Source: Bradyrhizobium australiense (GTDB lineage: Bacteria; Pseudomonadota; Alphaproteobacteria; Rhizobiales; Xanthobacteraceae). From it: 64,000 bases of DNA. The stretch lies in assembly GCF_013114825.1 (NCBI RefSeq), contig NZ_JAAVLX010000015.1, positions 1 to 64,000 on the forward strand, read 5' to 3'. The position numbers and the translations under genes were made by a program. Positions 36,557 through 44,697 of this stretch are shown in pieces; position 1 is the first letter of the stretch, and each line of letters starts with the position of its first letter. The notes beneath the pieces are model-generated. The model was not told where the DNA came from. It ran no database searches and was given only the letters and a program-made list of their open reading frames with translations.

Positions 36557-37201
36557 CTAAACCTTGACGTCCTGCCACACCTCCATCGCGCCGCGATAGC
36601 ACATGTCGAATGCCACATAGAGGATGATCAGGAGGCCGACATAGGCGACCCAGCGGTGCTTCTCGAGGACGCGCGCGATGAAGCTTGCGGCGAAACCCAT
36701 CAGCGCAATGGAAAGTCCAAGGCCGAATATCAGAATTATCGGGTGCTCGCGCGCCGCACCTGCGACGGCCAGCACGTTGTCGAGTGACATCGATACGTCG
36801 GCGAGCGTGATCTGCCACACGGCCTGGCCTAACGTTTTCTGAGGAATGGGCGCGGCGGTAGCATCCATCGTCCTTGCGGCCGACAGATTCTGAAACGCCG
36901 GCCCATGGTGCTTATCTGACTGCAGCTCGCGCCACATCTTCCAGCACACCCAAAGCAGGAGAATGCCGCCGGCGAGCAACAGTCCGATGATCTGCAGCAA
37001 CTGGACCGTGATGCTGGCAAACCCGATGCGCAGGGCGGTGGCGGCCAGGATGCCTACCAGAATTGCCTTCTTGCGTTGATCTTCAGGAAGACCCGCGGCG
37101 GCAAGTCCGATGACGATCGCGTTATCGCCGGCGAGCACCAGATCGATCATTACGACCTGGAACAGTGCTGTAAGGGATTGCGAGGAGAAAAATTCCAGCA
37201 T
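36557..37201 (-). CDS. TerC-family integral membrane protein
   Basis: A 214-residue protein with about seven membrane helices. It carries the TerC family motifs: IDLVLAGDNAIVIGLAA near the start and ITLADVSMSLDNVLAVAG in the second half, each with the conserved acidic/Asn residues thought to bind metal. Members are linked to manganese or tellurite handling. ATG 37201 is chosen because GGAG lies ~8 bases upstream; the in-frame start at 37234 adds MSDWTLNGVAH. Confidence 0.88.
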   Translation of the reverse strand: MLEFFSSQSLTALFQVVMIDLVLAGDNAIVIGLAAAGLPEDQRKKAILVGILAATALRIGFASITVQLLQIIGLLLAGGILLLWVCWKMWRELQSDKHHGPAFQNLSAARTMDATAAPIPQKTLGQAVWQITLADVSMSLDNVLAVAGAAREHPIILIFGLGLSIALMGFAASFIARVLEKHRWVAYVGLLIILYVAFDMCYRGAMEVWQDVKV

Positions 37202-37317
37202 GTGGGCCACTCCGTTCAAGGTCCAATCCGACATCGCAGTCCGCTTGAACTGCCAGAGGGGCCCGGGCTTGGACGCACACAGTCGAAGACGCAGTCAAAC
37301 TGCGGAAAGATGGTTCC

Positions 37318-37659
37318 TTATTCAGGTTGATCCGAGATGCCGCACAGCCTGACCAGTTGATCGGGCTCGATCAAAACGGAAATGACGACGCCGATGAACG
37401 TCAGGCTCCCGGCAAGGTCGAGCCAAGTGATGCGCATTCGCTCAGCCTGAGAAAGCAACGCGATTACGGCCGTCGCCGCGGCAACCGCAAAAAGCAGCGT
37501 GACGATCGCCGGCGCGAGCGCTTCGGCCGACACCAGATTCCGGACGCCGAGAGCCCCGAGCAGCGTCACCAGAAGGATGCCGGCCATCAACTCCTTGCCT
37601 GGGGCCGAGGGCGCCCGGCCGGTCGGTCGGACAATGTGGCTGCGGTCTAAGAAGGCCAT
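37318..37659 (-). CDS. Hypothetical membrane protein
   Basis: A 113-residue frame from MAFLDRSHIV (or 130 from 37710) with three probable membrane helices: AGILLVTLLGALGVRNLV, IVTLLFAVAAATAVIALL and LAGSLTFIGVVISVLI. A basic stretch precedes the first helix. No family recognised and no strong ribosome site. The well-defined hydrophobic pattern favours a real gene. It lies upstream of the TerC gene on the same strand and may be co-expressed. Confidence 0.55.
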   Translation of the reverse strand: MAFLDRSHIVRPTGRAPSAPGKELMAGILLVTLLGALGVRNLVSAEALAPAIVTLLFAVAAATAVIALLSQAERMRITWLDLAGSLTFIGVVISVLIEPDQLVRLCGISDQPE

Positions 37660-37737
37660 TGGATTCTTATTCGCGAGCTGGAATTGTGGTAGGGAACATG
37701 ACCTATCCAATAATTCATTTTGGCTAGTTTAGTAATC

Positions 37738-38070
37738 ATGAAACGAGGAAAACATCAAGATGTTTCCGCTGAACGGGCGGCCGCCAAGGCCGTGCCGGAT
37801 GCCAAGCAATTGCGGAAATTGGCTGGAGACTGGCTGAAGCAGCGCAGGGCGGATGCCGAATTGTCGCAGGCCGATCTCGCGGCACGTCTCGGCTTGAAAT
37901 ATTACACGTTCATTTCACAGGTCGAGAACGGGTTCAGCCGCGTTCCAACCGAAATCATGGGAGCGTGGGCGCGCGAGCTGGGCCTTGAACCAGCCGCCTT
38001 CGCTAGGCATCTGTTAATGTACTATGAGCCGGAACTGCATCGGCTGCTGTTCGGAGCGGAAAGCAAATGA
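37738..38070 (+). CDS. XRE-family helix-turn-helix regulator
   Basis: A 110-residue DNA-binding protein. The HTH lies at residues ~38-85: LKQRRADAELSQADLAARLGLKYYTFISQVENGFSRVPTEIMGAWARELG, with the SQADLAARLG first helix and the FISQVENG recognition region. The C-terminus ends in a short tail with YYEPELHRLLFG. ATG 37738 follows an AT-rich region without a clear ribosome site. Its stop overlaps the next gene by four bases (ATGA), so the pair is translationally coupled. Confidence 0.85.
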   Translation: MKRGKHQDVSAERAAAKAVPDAKQLRKLAGDWLKQRRADAELSQADLAARLGLKYYTFISQVENGFSRVPTEIMGAWARELGLEPAAFARHLLMYYEPELHRLLFGAESK

Positions 38071-38510
38071 GCGTGGTTGCGTTCGAGCGCAAACAAAACA
38101 ACGGCGAATGGAGCGAAAAGGAGCTCAGCACTCTCCTTGCAGCGCTTGGCGCCGCGATTGCGCCGGGGACCGGACGCACATGGGAAACCGGCATGACGGA
38201 GAAGGGCGACCCCCAGTTCTATCTGCTGGGTCCACTGCCTGATCAGGCCAGCGAGTTGTGCGTATCCCGAATCGCCGGACGTTATATCCTGGAAGACGGA
38301 TCGGGCCGGTTGCTATTCGAGCATCGCAACCTCGATCTTGTGGGATTGCACGCAAAGGCCGCGATTCCGTCGACGTCGTGGCTGATGGTGCGTGCGATCA
38401 CGTTGTGGTGTGCTGTCCGCAATACGATTCATGAAAAGGTCGAGCCGCTGCTGGTCGAGGGCGAAGAGCTGCTTGTCCAGTTCGTACCGCAGCTTTCGGC
38501 TTTCGCCTGA
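38067..38510 (+). CDS. Hypothetical protein coupled to an XRE regulator
   Basis: A 147-residue soluble protein, no family recognised. It contains WETGMTEKGDPQFYLLGPLPDQASELCVSRI and ends VQFVPQLSAFA. It overlaps the XRE gene by ATGA. This arrangement suggests the two work together, for instance as regulator and partner, but it does not look like a known toxin. Base composition is like the neighbourhood apart from the slightly AT-richer leader of the pair. Confidence 0.7.
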   Translation: MSVVAFERKQNNGEWSEKELSTLLAALGAAIAPGTGRTWETGMTEKGDPQFYLLGPLPDQASELCVSRIAGRYILEDGSGRLLFEHRNLDLVGLHAKAAIPSTSWLMVRAITLWCAVRNTIHEKVEPLLVEGEELLVQFVPQLSAFA

Positions 38511-38555
38511 TCTCCCGTCCAAATTTCCTGATCACCTCCCAATTTTGAAAGTGTC

Positions 38556-40418
38556 ATGAGCGCAAAATCTGCGACATCCCGAGCCGTCAAGACGTCCCGC
38601 AAGCCCGCCAAGGCCAGCAAGGCGAGCGCGGCCAAGCCCAAAACCGGCAAACTGCCGGAATGGAACCTCGCCGATCTTTATTCCGGCATCGACGCTCCTG
38701 AAATCGCGCGTGATCTGCAGAAGATGGATACCGACTGCGTCGCGTTTGAAACAGATTACAAGGGCAAGCTGGCGGAAGGCGTTGCCCGCGATGATGGCGG
38801 TCTTTGGCTCGCGGAGGCGGTCAGGCGCTACGAGGTGATTGATGATCTAGCCGGCCGGCTCGGATCCTATGCCGGCCTCGTCCATGCCGGTGACAGCGTC
38901 GATCCCGTGATCTCCAAATTCTATGGCGACGTCTCCGAGCGGCTGACAGCGGCCTCCCTGCATTTGCTGTTCTTCGCGCTTGAACTCAACCGCATCGAAG
39001 ATGCCGTGATCGAGCGCGCGATGCAGACGCCGGAGCTTGGGCACTACCGGCCGTGGATCGAGGATCTGCGCAAGGACAAGCCGTATCAACTCGAAGATCG
39101 CGTCGAGCAGTTGTTTCACGAAAAATCCCAGAGCGGCTATGCCGCGTGGAACCGGCTGTTCGATCAGACCATCTCGGGCTTGCGCTTCAGGGTCGGCGCC
39201 AAGGAACTCGCGATCGAGCCGACGCTCAATCTGCTGCAGGATCGCGCGCCGCAAAAGCGCAAGGCCGCCGCGCAGGCGCTGGCCAAAACCTTCAAGGACA
39301 ATGAGCGAAGTTTTGCGCTGATCACCAACACGCTTGCCAAGGACAAGGAGATTTCCGATCGCTGGCGCGGTTTCCAGGACGTTGCGGATTCCCGGCACCT
39401 CAACAATCGCGTCGAGCGCGAGGTCGTCGATGCCTTGGTCGGCTCGGTTCGCGCGGCCTATCCGCGGCTGTCGCACCGCTACTACAATCTGAAAGCCGGC
39501 TGGTTCAAAAAGAAGAAGCTCGCGCATTGGGACCGCAACGCGCCGCTGCCATTTGCGGCGACCGGCACCATCGCCTGGCCCGAGGCGCAGAAGATGGTGC
39601 TGACGGCCTATCGCGGCTTTTCCGCCGAGATGGCCATGATCGCGGAACGCTTTTTCGCCGACCGCTGGATCGATGCGCCGGTGCGGCCCGGCAAGGCACC
39701 GGGCGCGTTCTCGCATCCGACCACGCCCTCGGCGCATCCCTATGTGCTGATGAACTACCAGGGCAAGCCGCGCGATGTGATGACGCTGGCGCATGAGCTC
39801 GGCCATGGCGTGCACCAAGTGCTGGCAGCCAAAAACGGCGCGCTGATGGCGCCGACGCCGCTGACGCTTGCGGAGACGGCAAGCGTGTTCGGCGAAATGC
39901 TGACTTTCAAGCGGCTCCTGTCGCAGACCAAAAACGCGAAACAGCGCCAGGCGCTGCTCGCCGGCAAGGTCGAGGACATGATCAACACGGTGGTGCGGCA
40001 GATCGCGTTCTATTCGTTCGAGCGCGCCGTGCACACCGAGCGCAAGAACGGCGAACTGACCGCCGAGCGCATTGGCCAGATCTGGCTCAGCGTGCAGCGC
40101 GAGAGCCTCGGACCTGCCATCGATATCCGTCCAGGCTACGAGAATTTCTGGATGTACATTCCTCATTTCATCCATTCGCCGTTCTACGTCTACGCCTATG
40201 CGTTCGGCGACTGCCTGGTGAATTCGCTTTATGCGGTCTACGAAAACGCCTCGGAAGGCTTTGCCGAGCGCTATCTCGCCATGCTCGCGGCCGGCGGCAC
40301 CAAGCATTATTCCGAACTGCTCAAGCCTTTTGGCCTCGATGCCAAAGATCCCAAATTCTGGGACGGCGGGCTGTCGGTCATCGCAGGCATGATCGACGAA
40401 CTGGAAGAGATGGGCTAG
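38556..40418 (+). CDS. pepF: M3-family oligoendopeptidase F
   Basis: Cytoplasmic zinc peptidase that cuts short peptides. 620 residues, usual for alphaproteobacterial PepF. The zinc site is LAHELGHGVHQ (HELGH) with the downstream glutamate in LAETASVFGEML. The C-terminal segment PGYENFWMYIPHFIHSPFYVYAYAFGDCLV is a family landmark. The lysine- and serine-rich first ~25 residues are variable. No signal peptide. Confidence 0.95.
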   Translation: MSAKSATSRAVKTSRKPAKASKASAAKPKTGKLPEWNLADLYSGIDAPEIARDLQKMDTDCVAFETDYKGKLAEGVARDDGGLWLAEAVRRYEVIDDLAGRLGSYAGLVHAGDSVDPVISKFYGDVSERLTAASLHLLFFALELNRIEDAVIERAMQTPELGHYRPWIEDLRKDKPYQLEDRVEQLFHEKSQSGYAAWNRLFDQTISGLRFRVGAKELAIEPTLNLLQDRAPQKRKAAAQALAKTFKDNERSFALITNTLAKDKEISDRWRGFQDVADSRHLNNRVEREVVDALVGSVRAAYPRLSHRYYNLKAGWFKKKKLAHWDRNAPLPFAATGTIAWPEAQKMVLTAYRGFSAEMAMIAERFFADRWIDAPVRPGKAPGAFSHPTTPSAHPYVLMNYQGKPRDVMTLAHELGHGVHQVLAAKNGALMAPTPLTLAETASVFGEMLTFKRLLSQTKNAKQRQALLAGKVEDMINTVVRQIAFYSFERAVHTERKNGELTAERIGQIWLSVQRESLGPAIDIRPGYENFWMYIPHFIHSPFYVYAYAFGDCLVNSLYAVYENASEGFAERYLAMLAAGGTKHYSELLKPFGLDAKDPKFWDGGLSVIAGMIDELEEMG

Positions 40419-40484
40419 CGCGCGGCAGAAATCGACGCAGCGCGTACGCGTCAGTCACGCTGCCCGACATTCCGCCCCAGGCCG

Positions 40485-40655
40485 TCAGGGCCTGGCGGCG
40501 GGCTCGTTGAGCATCGCCCCGAGGCGATTGGCGGGCTGGTCAAATCCCACAGCGCCTTCGAAACTCGCCGGATTGCGGAAAGTGCCGAACAGGATGGCCC
40601 AGATCGGCGGGTCGCCGTAATTATAGGCGTGCATGTCGCGCCGATGCTGCTGCAG
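40485..40655 (-). pseudogene. C-terminal remnant of a sterol desaturase/fatty acid hydroxylase family gene
   Basis: On the minus strand, a frame ending at 40485 reads HAYNYGDPPIWAILFGTFRNP and continues to GAMLNEPAARP. HxYNYGxxPxWxxLFGTFRNP is the characteristic C-terminus of the sterol desaturase (fatty acid hydroxylase) family. A stop codon lies just upstream near 40656 and nothing recognisable precedes it, so only about 55 codons remain. The break lies ~60 bases from the operator of the toxin-antitoxin module. The overlapping longer frame in another phase has no protein-like sequence. Confidence 0.65.
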
Positions 40656-40716
40656 GGATCAGGCAGGCGCATGGGCTCGGGGGTAAAACATGTGTTGAAC
40701 GGGCCGTCCAAGGCGT

Positions 40717-40734
40717 GTTATACATATGTATAAC
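40717..40734. promoter_or_regulatory. Perfect palindromic operator of the toxin-antitoxin module
   Basis: GTTATACATATGTATAAC is a perfect 18-base palindrome 12 bases before the antitoxin ATG. It contains TATACAT/TATGTATA sequences that could be the promoter -10, so a bound antitoxin would block transcription. Autorepression is the rule for such modules; for this copy it is inferred. Confidence 0.65.
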
Positions 40735-40746
40735 GGAGCTGGCGTC

Positions 40747-41028
40747 ATGAGCAAAACCCCGCGCGGAATGGAAGAGGCCTCTCGCGACTACAATCTGGAG
40801 GATACCGCCCTTCAAATTCGGAAGATTGGCAATTCGGTTGGTGTGATCCTGCCGAAAGAGCTTCTTGCCCGGCTCAATCTCAAGGAAGGGGACAAGTTCT
40901 ATCCCGTCGAGCAACCGGATGGCATTCTGCGGCTTTCGCCATTCAACCCCAAGCACGCGCGGAACATGGAAATCGCGCGCAAGATCATGCACGAATATCG
41001 CGATACGTTCGCTGCGCTTGCAAAATGA
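40747..41028 (+). CDS. AbrB/MazE-type antitoxin
   Basis: A 93-residue protein with a SpoVT-AbrB swapped-hairpin DNA-binding domain: LQIRKIGNSVGVILPKELLARLNLKEGDKFYP (key residues IGNSVGVILPKE and LNLKEGD). The helical C-terminus (ARNMEIARKIMHEYRDTFAALAK) would bind and neutralise the toxin. ATG 40747 is chosen with GGAG upstream; the in-frame ATG at 40726 lies inside the operator palindrome. It overlaps doc by four bases. Confidence 0.88.
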   Translation: MSKTPRGMEEASRDYNLEDTALQIRKIGNSVGVILPKELLARLNLKEGDKFYPVEQPDGILRLSPFNPKHARNMEIARKIMHEYRDTFAALAK

Positions 41029-41411
41029 GCGAGCCCATCTGGCTCGACCTCGATGAAGTCATCGACATGCATGCGGAGCAACTGGCGATATTCGGTGGAC
41101 CGGAAGGCATTCGGGATCGTGGCCTGCTCGAGTCGACGGTATTGCGGCGGGTCAACCAATGGAGTTACGGGCAGACGGATATGGCTGCACTCGCTGCCGC
41201 CTATGCGTTCGGTCTCGCCCGCAACCACGCTTTCGTGGACGGCAACAAGCGTATCGCGTTCCACGCCATGATGGTCTTTTTGCGCGCCAACGGCATACCC
41301 TTTGCGCCCGATCCGGCGCACGCCACTGCCATCATCCTCTCCCTTGCCGCAGGCGAGGTCAGCGAGGAAAGCCTGGCCCGCTGGATCCGGGACAATTGGC
41401 CTTCCGAATGA
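41025..41411 (+). CDS. doc: Doc-type (Fic fold) toxin
   Basis: A 128-residue death-on-curing family protein. The Fic-fold active motif HAFVDGNKR is intact, and LDEVIDMHAEQLAIFGGPEGIRDRGLLESTV is typical of Doc. P1 Doc phosphorylates elongation factor Tu and halts translation. The usual partner of Doc is Phd; here it is an AbrB-type antitoxin, coupled by an ATGA overlap. The toxin looks complete. Confidence 0.92.
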   Translation: MSEPIWLDLDEVIDMHAEQLAIFGGPEGIRDRGLLESTVLRRVNQWSYGQTDMAALAAAYAFGLARNHAFVDGNKRIAFHAMMVFLRANGIPFAPDPAHATAIILSLAAGEVSEESLARWIRDNWPSE

Positions 41412-41494
41412 CCCGATAGGAAGGGGGCCGTTGCCCTCCCAAACGCTTTGCGGTAATTGCACGCGAGAAACGCGGATTTTGACTGGGGATACCG

Positions 41495-41647
41495 ATGGCA
41501 GACCATAACGAAGTGGCCTACACGACCGCTGACGGCAACGACTATGTGGCCCATGAGCAGACCTATGAAGGGTTCATCATGCTGGTCAAATACGGCACGG
41601 CCGCCGTCGTGATCATTGTCGCCCTGATGGGCTATTTCCTGACCTGA
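41495..41647 (+). CDS. aa3-type cytochrome c oxidase subunit IV
   Basis: A 50-residue protein: a polar N-terminus (MADHNEVAYTTADGNDY) followed by HEQTYEGFIMLVKYG and one membrane helix to the end. This matches the small bacterial aa3-oxidase subunit IV. ATG 41495 lies after GGGGAT. It is found upstream of pntAA, an arrangement common in alphaproteobacteria, although the other oxidase genes are not in this window. Confidence 0.88.
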   Translation: MADHNEVAYTTADGNDYVAHEQTYEGFIMLVKYGTAAVVIIVALMGYFLT

Positions 41648-41781
41648 CGCATCGCTGCCTGCACCGCCGGCCCCGGCGGTAGCCAGAAAATTCGCACGCA
41701 TGCCGGTTCCGAAACCGGTATCCAACTAAGCGGAAAAGACGCTAGTTTGCTTGCGCGCGCCCGCCGCGCCGGGGAGGCCTC

Positions 41782-42909
41782 ATGAAGATTGCCGTTGCCA
41801 AGGAAATCGATCCGTCCGAACCGCGGGTTGCCGCTTCCCCTGATACTGTCAAGAAATTCAAGGCGCTGGGCGCCGAAATCGCGATCGAACCGGGTGCTGG
41901 CATCAAGTCGGGCCTGCCCGATTCCGAATTCACCGCGGTGGGCGCCACCGTCAGCGCGGAGGCGTTGAAGGACGCCGACATCATCATCAAGGTGAAACGG
42001 CCGGAGGCCTCAGAACTCGCCAAATACAAGCGCGGCGCGCTGGTCATCGCGATCATGGATCCTTACGGCAATGAAGCGGCGCTGAAGACGATCGCGGACG
42101 CCGGTGTCTCGGCGTTTGCAATGGAATTGATGCCGCGCATTACGCGCGCACAAGTCATGGACGTGCTGTCCTCGCAGGCGAACCTCGCCGGCTATCGCGC
42201 GGTGATCGAAGCGGCCGAGGCCTTCGGCCGCGCCTTCCCGATGATGATGACCGCGGCCGGCACCGTGCCGGCGGCCAAGGTGTTCGTGATGGGCGTCGGC
42301 GTTGCCGGGCTGCAGGCGATTGCGACTGCGCGGCGCTTGGGCGCCGTCGTCACCGCAACGGACGTGCGCCCGGCGACGAAAGAGCAGGTCGAATCGCTCG
42401 GCGCCAAATTCCTCGCGGTCGAAGACGAAGAGTTCAAGAATGCCCAGACCGCCGGCGGCTACGCCAAGGAAATGTCGAAAGAGTATCAGGCCAAGCAGGC
42501 CGCGCTGACTGCCGAGCACGTCAAGAAGCAGGACATCGTGATCACGACCGCGCTGATTCCCGGCCGTCCGGCGCCGAAACTCGTCAGCGCCGAGATGGTG
42601 AAATCGATGAAGCCGGGCTCGGTTCTGGTCGATCTCGCTGTCGAGCGGGGCGGTAATGTCGAAGGCGCGAAGGCGGGCGAGATCGTCGATGTCGATGGCA
42701 TCAAGATTGTCGGCTACACCAATGTTGCCGGCCGTGTCGCGCAATCGGCCTCGAGCCTTTATGCCCGCAACCTGTTTTCGTTCATCGAGACCATGATCGA
42801 CAAGGCCAACAAGGCGCTCGTGGTCAATTGGGATGACGAACTGGTGAAATCCACCGCGCTGACCAAGGACGGCGCCGTCATCCATCCGAATTTCCAGCCG
42901 AAAGCCTAA
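41782..42909 (+). CDS. pntAA: NAD(P) transhydrogenase subunit alpha part 1
   Basis: NAD(H)-binding domain I of the proton-translocating transhydrogenase, which makes NADPH from NADH at the expense of the proton gradient. 375 residues. Features include KEIDPSEPRVAASPDTVKKF, the nucleotide fold VMGVGVAGLQAIATARRLGAVV, and DLAVERGGNVE. GGGGAGG precedes the ATG. The alpha subunit is split here into two genes, as in Rhodospirillum rubrum, and is followed by pntAB after 11 bases. Confidence 0.96.
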   Translation: MKIAVAKEIDPSEPRVAASPDTVKKFKALGAEIAIEPGAGIKSGLPDSEFTAVGATVSAEALKDADIIIKVKRPEASELAKYKRGALVIAIMDPYGNEAALKTIADAGVSAFAMELMPRITRAQVMDVLSSQANLAGYRAVIEAAEAFGRAFPMMMTAAGTVPAAKVFVMGVGVAGLQAIATARRLGAVVTATDVRPATKEQVESLGAKFLAVEDEEFKNAQTAGGYAKEMSKEYQAKQAALTAEHVKKQDIVITTALIPGRPAPKLVSAEMVKSMKPGSVLVDLAVERGGNVEGAKAGEIVDVDGIKIVGYTNVAGRVAQSASSLYARNLFSFIETMIDKANKALVVNWDDELVKSTALTKDGAVIHPNFQPKA

Positions 42910-42920
42910 GGAGAGAAGCC

Positions 42921-43238
42921 ATGGAGCACATCGCTCAAGCCGTCGATCCCTTCGTGTTCCGGCTGTCGATTTTCGTCCTCGCCGTTTTCGTCGGCTATTT
43001 CGTGGTCTGGTCGGTGACCCCAGCGCTGCATACGCCGCTGATGTCGGTGACCAACGCGATCTCCTCGGTGATCGTGGTCGGCGCGCTGCTCGCGGTCGGC
43101 GTCGGCATGATCTCGAGCGGCTCGGGCTGGGCGCGCGGCTTCGGCTTCATCGCCCTGATCTTCGCCTGCGTGAACATTTTCGGCGGCTTTCTTGTCACCC
43201 AGCGCATGCTGGCGATGTACAAGAAGAAGGTGAAGTGA
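42921..43238 (+). CDS. pntAB: NAD(P) transhydrogenase subunit alpha part 2
   Basis: The membrane part of the split alpha subunit, 105 residues with three membrane helices (FRLSIFVLAVFVGYFVVW, AISSVIVVGALLAVGVGMI and GFGFIALIFACVNIFGGFLV). The last ends at TQRMLAMYKKK, as expected. Ribosome site AAGGAGAG before the ATG. Between pntAA and pntB in one operon. Confidence 0.95.
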   Translation: MEHIAQAVDPFVFRLSIFVLAVFVGYFVVWSVTPALHTPLMSVTNAISSVIVVGALLAVGVGMISSGSGWARGFGFIALIFACVNIFGGFLVTQRMLAMYKKKVK

Positions 43239-43281
43239 GCGGCGTGCACCTCGTGGTGACAAAGTCAAATGGGGACCTGAG

Positions 43282-44679
43282 ATGAACGCCAATCTGGCAG
43301 CAGTTCTTTATCTTGTCGCGGGTGTGCTGTTCATCCTGTCTCTGCGCGGGCTATCCAGTCCCGCTTCGTCCCGCCAGGGCAATTTCCTCGGCATGATCGG
43401 CATGGCGATCGCGATCGTGACCACGCTCGCCAGCCATCCGCCCGCGGACGGGATCGCCTGGCTCCTGGTCGTGCTTGGCGTGGCCATCGGCGGCTCGGTT
43501 GGCGCGGTGATCGCGCGCCGCGTTCCGATGACGTCGATGCCCGAGCTTGTCGCGGCCTTCCACTCTCTCGTTGGTATGGCCGCGGTGCTGGTGGCAGCCG
43601 GTGCGTTCTATGCGCCGGAAGCTTTTGATATCGGCAAGCCCGGCGACATTCATACGCAAAGCCTCGTTGAAATGTCGCTTGGCGTGGCCATCGGCGCGCT
43701 GACCTTCACCGGCTCGGTGATCGCCTTCCTGAAACTCTCGGCCCGCATGAGTGGCGCGCCGATCATCCTGCCGGCGCGTCACCTCGTCAACATCGCGCTC
43801 GCTATTGCGCTGGTGGCTTGCATCGTCGGCCTCGTTCTAACCGGGAACGCGATCTACTTCTGGCTGATCACCATCATCGCGCTGGTGCTCGGCGTTCTCA
43901 TGATCATCCCGATCGGCGGCGCCGACATGCCGGTCGTGATTTCGATGCTGAACTCCTATTCCGGCTGGGCCGCGGCCGGCATCGGCTTCACGCTCGGCAA
44001 TTCTGCGCTGATCATCACCGGCGCGCTGGTCGGCTCCTCCGGCGCGATCCTGTCCTACATCATGTGCCACGCGATGAACCGCTCGTTCATCTCGGTTATC
44101 CTCGGCGGCTTCGGCGGCGAGACGGCGGCGGCTGCCGGCGGCTCCGGCGAGCAGAAGCCTGCAAAACTCGGCTCGGCCGACGACGCCGCCTTCATCATGA
44201 AGAACGCCTCCAAGGTCATCATCGTGCCGGGCTACGGCATGGCGGTGGCGCAGGCCCAGCACGCGCTGCGCGAAATGGCCGACTTGCTGAAGAAGGAAGG
44301 CGTCGAGGTGAAGTACGCGATTCACCCCGTTGCGGGCCGCATGCCCGGCCACATGAACGTGCTGCTCGCCGAAGCCAACGTTCCCTATGACGAGGTGTTC
44401 GAGCTCGAGGACATCAACTCCGAATTTGCCCAGGCCGACATTGCCTTCGTGATCGGCGCCAACGACGTCACCAATCCGGCCGCCGAGGAAGATAAAACCT
44501 CGCCGATCTACGGCATGCCGGTGCTGCAGGTCTGGAAGGCCGGCACCGTGATGTTCATCAAGCGCTCGCTGGCATCGGGCTATGCCGGCATCGACAATCC
44601 GCTGTTCTATCGCGATAACACCATGATGCTCCTTGGTGACGCCAAGAAAGTCACCGAGAACATCGTCAAGGGGATGTAA
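43282..44679 (+). CDS. pntB: NAD(P) transhydrogenase subunit beta
   Basis: 465 residues: about nine membrane helices to residue ~285, then the NADP(H)-binding domain III. That domain has VIIVPGYGMAVAQAQHALREM, YAIHPVAGRMPGHMNVLLAEA, and FVIGANDVTNPAAEEDKTSPIYGMPVL. It completes the pntAA-pntAB-pntB operon. All landmark residues of the family appear present. Confidence 0.96.
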   Translation: MNANLAAVLYLVAGVLFILSLRGLSSPASSRQGNFLGMIGMAIAIVTTLASHPPADGIAWLLVVLGVAIGGSVGAVIARRVPMTSMPELVAAFHSLVGMAAVLVAAGAFYAPEAFDIGKPGDIHTQSLVEMSLGVAIGALTFTGSVIAFLKLSARMSGAPIILPARHLVNIALAIALVACIVGLVLTGNAIYFWLITIIALVLGVLMIIPIGGADMPVVISMLNSYSGWAAAGIGFTLGNSALIITGALVGSSGAILSYIMCHAMNRSFISVILGGFGGETAAAAGGSGEQKPAKLGSADDAAFIMKNASKVIIVPGYGMAVAQAQHALREMADLLKKEGVEVKYAIHPVAGRMPGHMNVLLAEANVPYDEVFELEDINSEFAQADIAFVIGANDVTNPAAEEDKTSPIYGMPVLQVWKAGTVMFIKRSLASGYAGIDNPLFYRDNTMMLLGDAKKVTENIVKGM

Positions 44680-44697
44680 CGCGATCGCAGGAACTTC

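Noticed and set aside
40451..40711. 86-codon minus-strand frame next to the toxin-antitoxin operator
   Set aside because: Random-looking and in a different phase from the sterol-desaturase remnant, which occupies the same bases with recognisable sequence.
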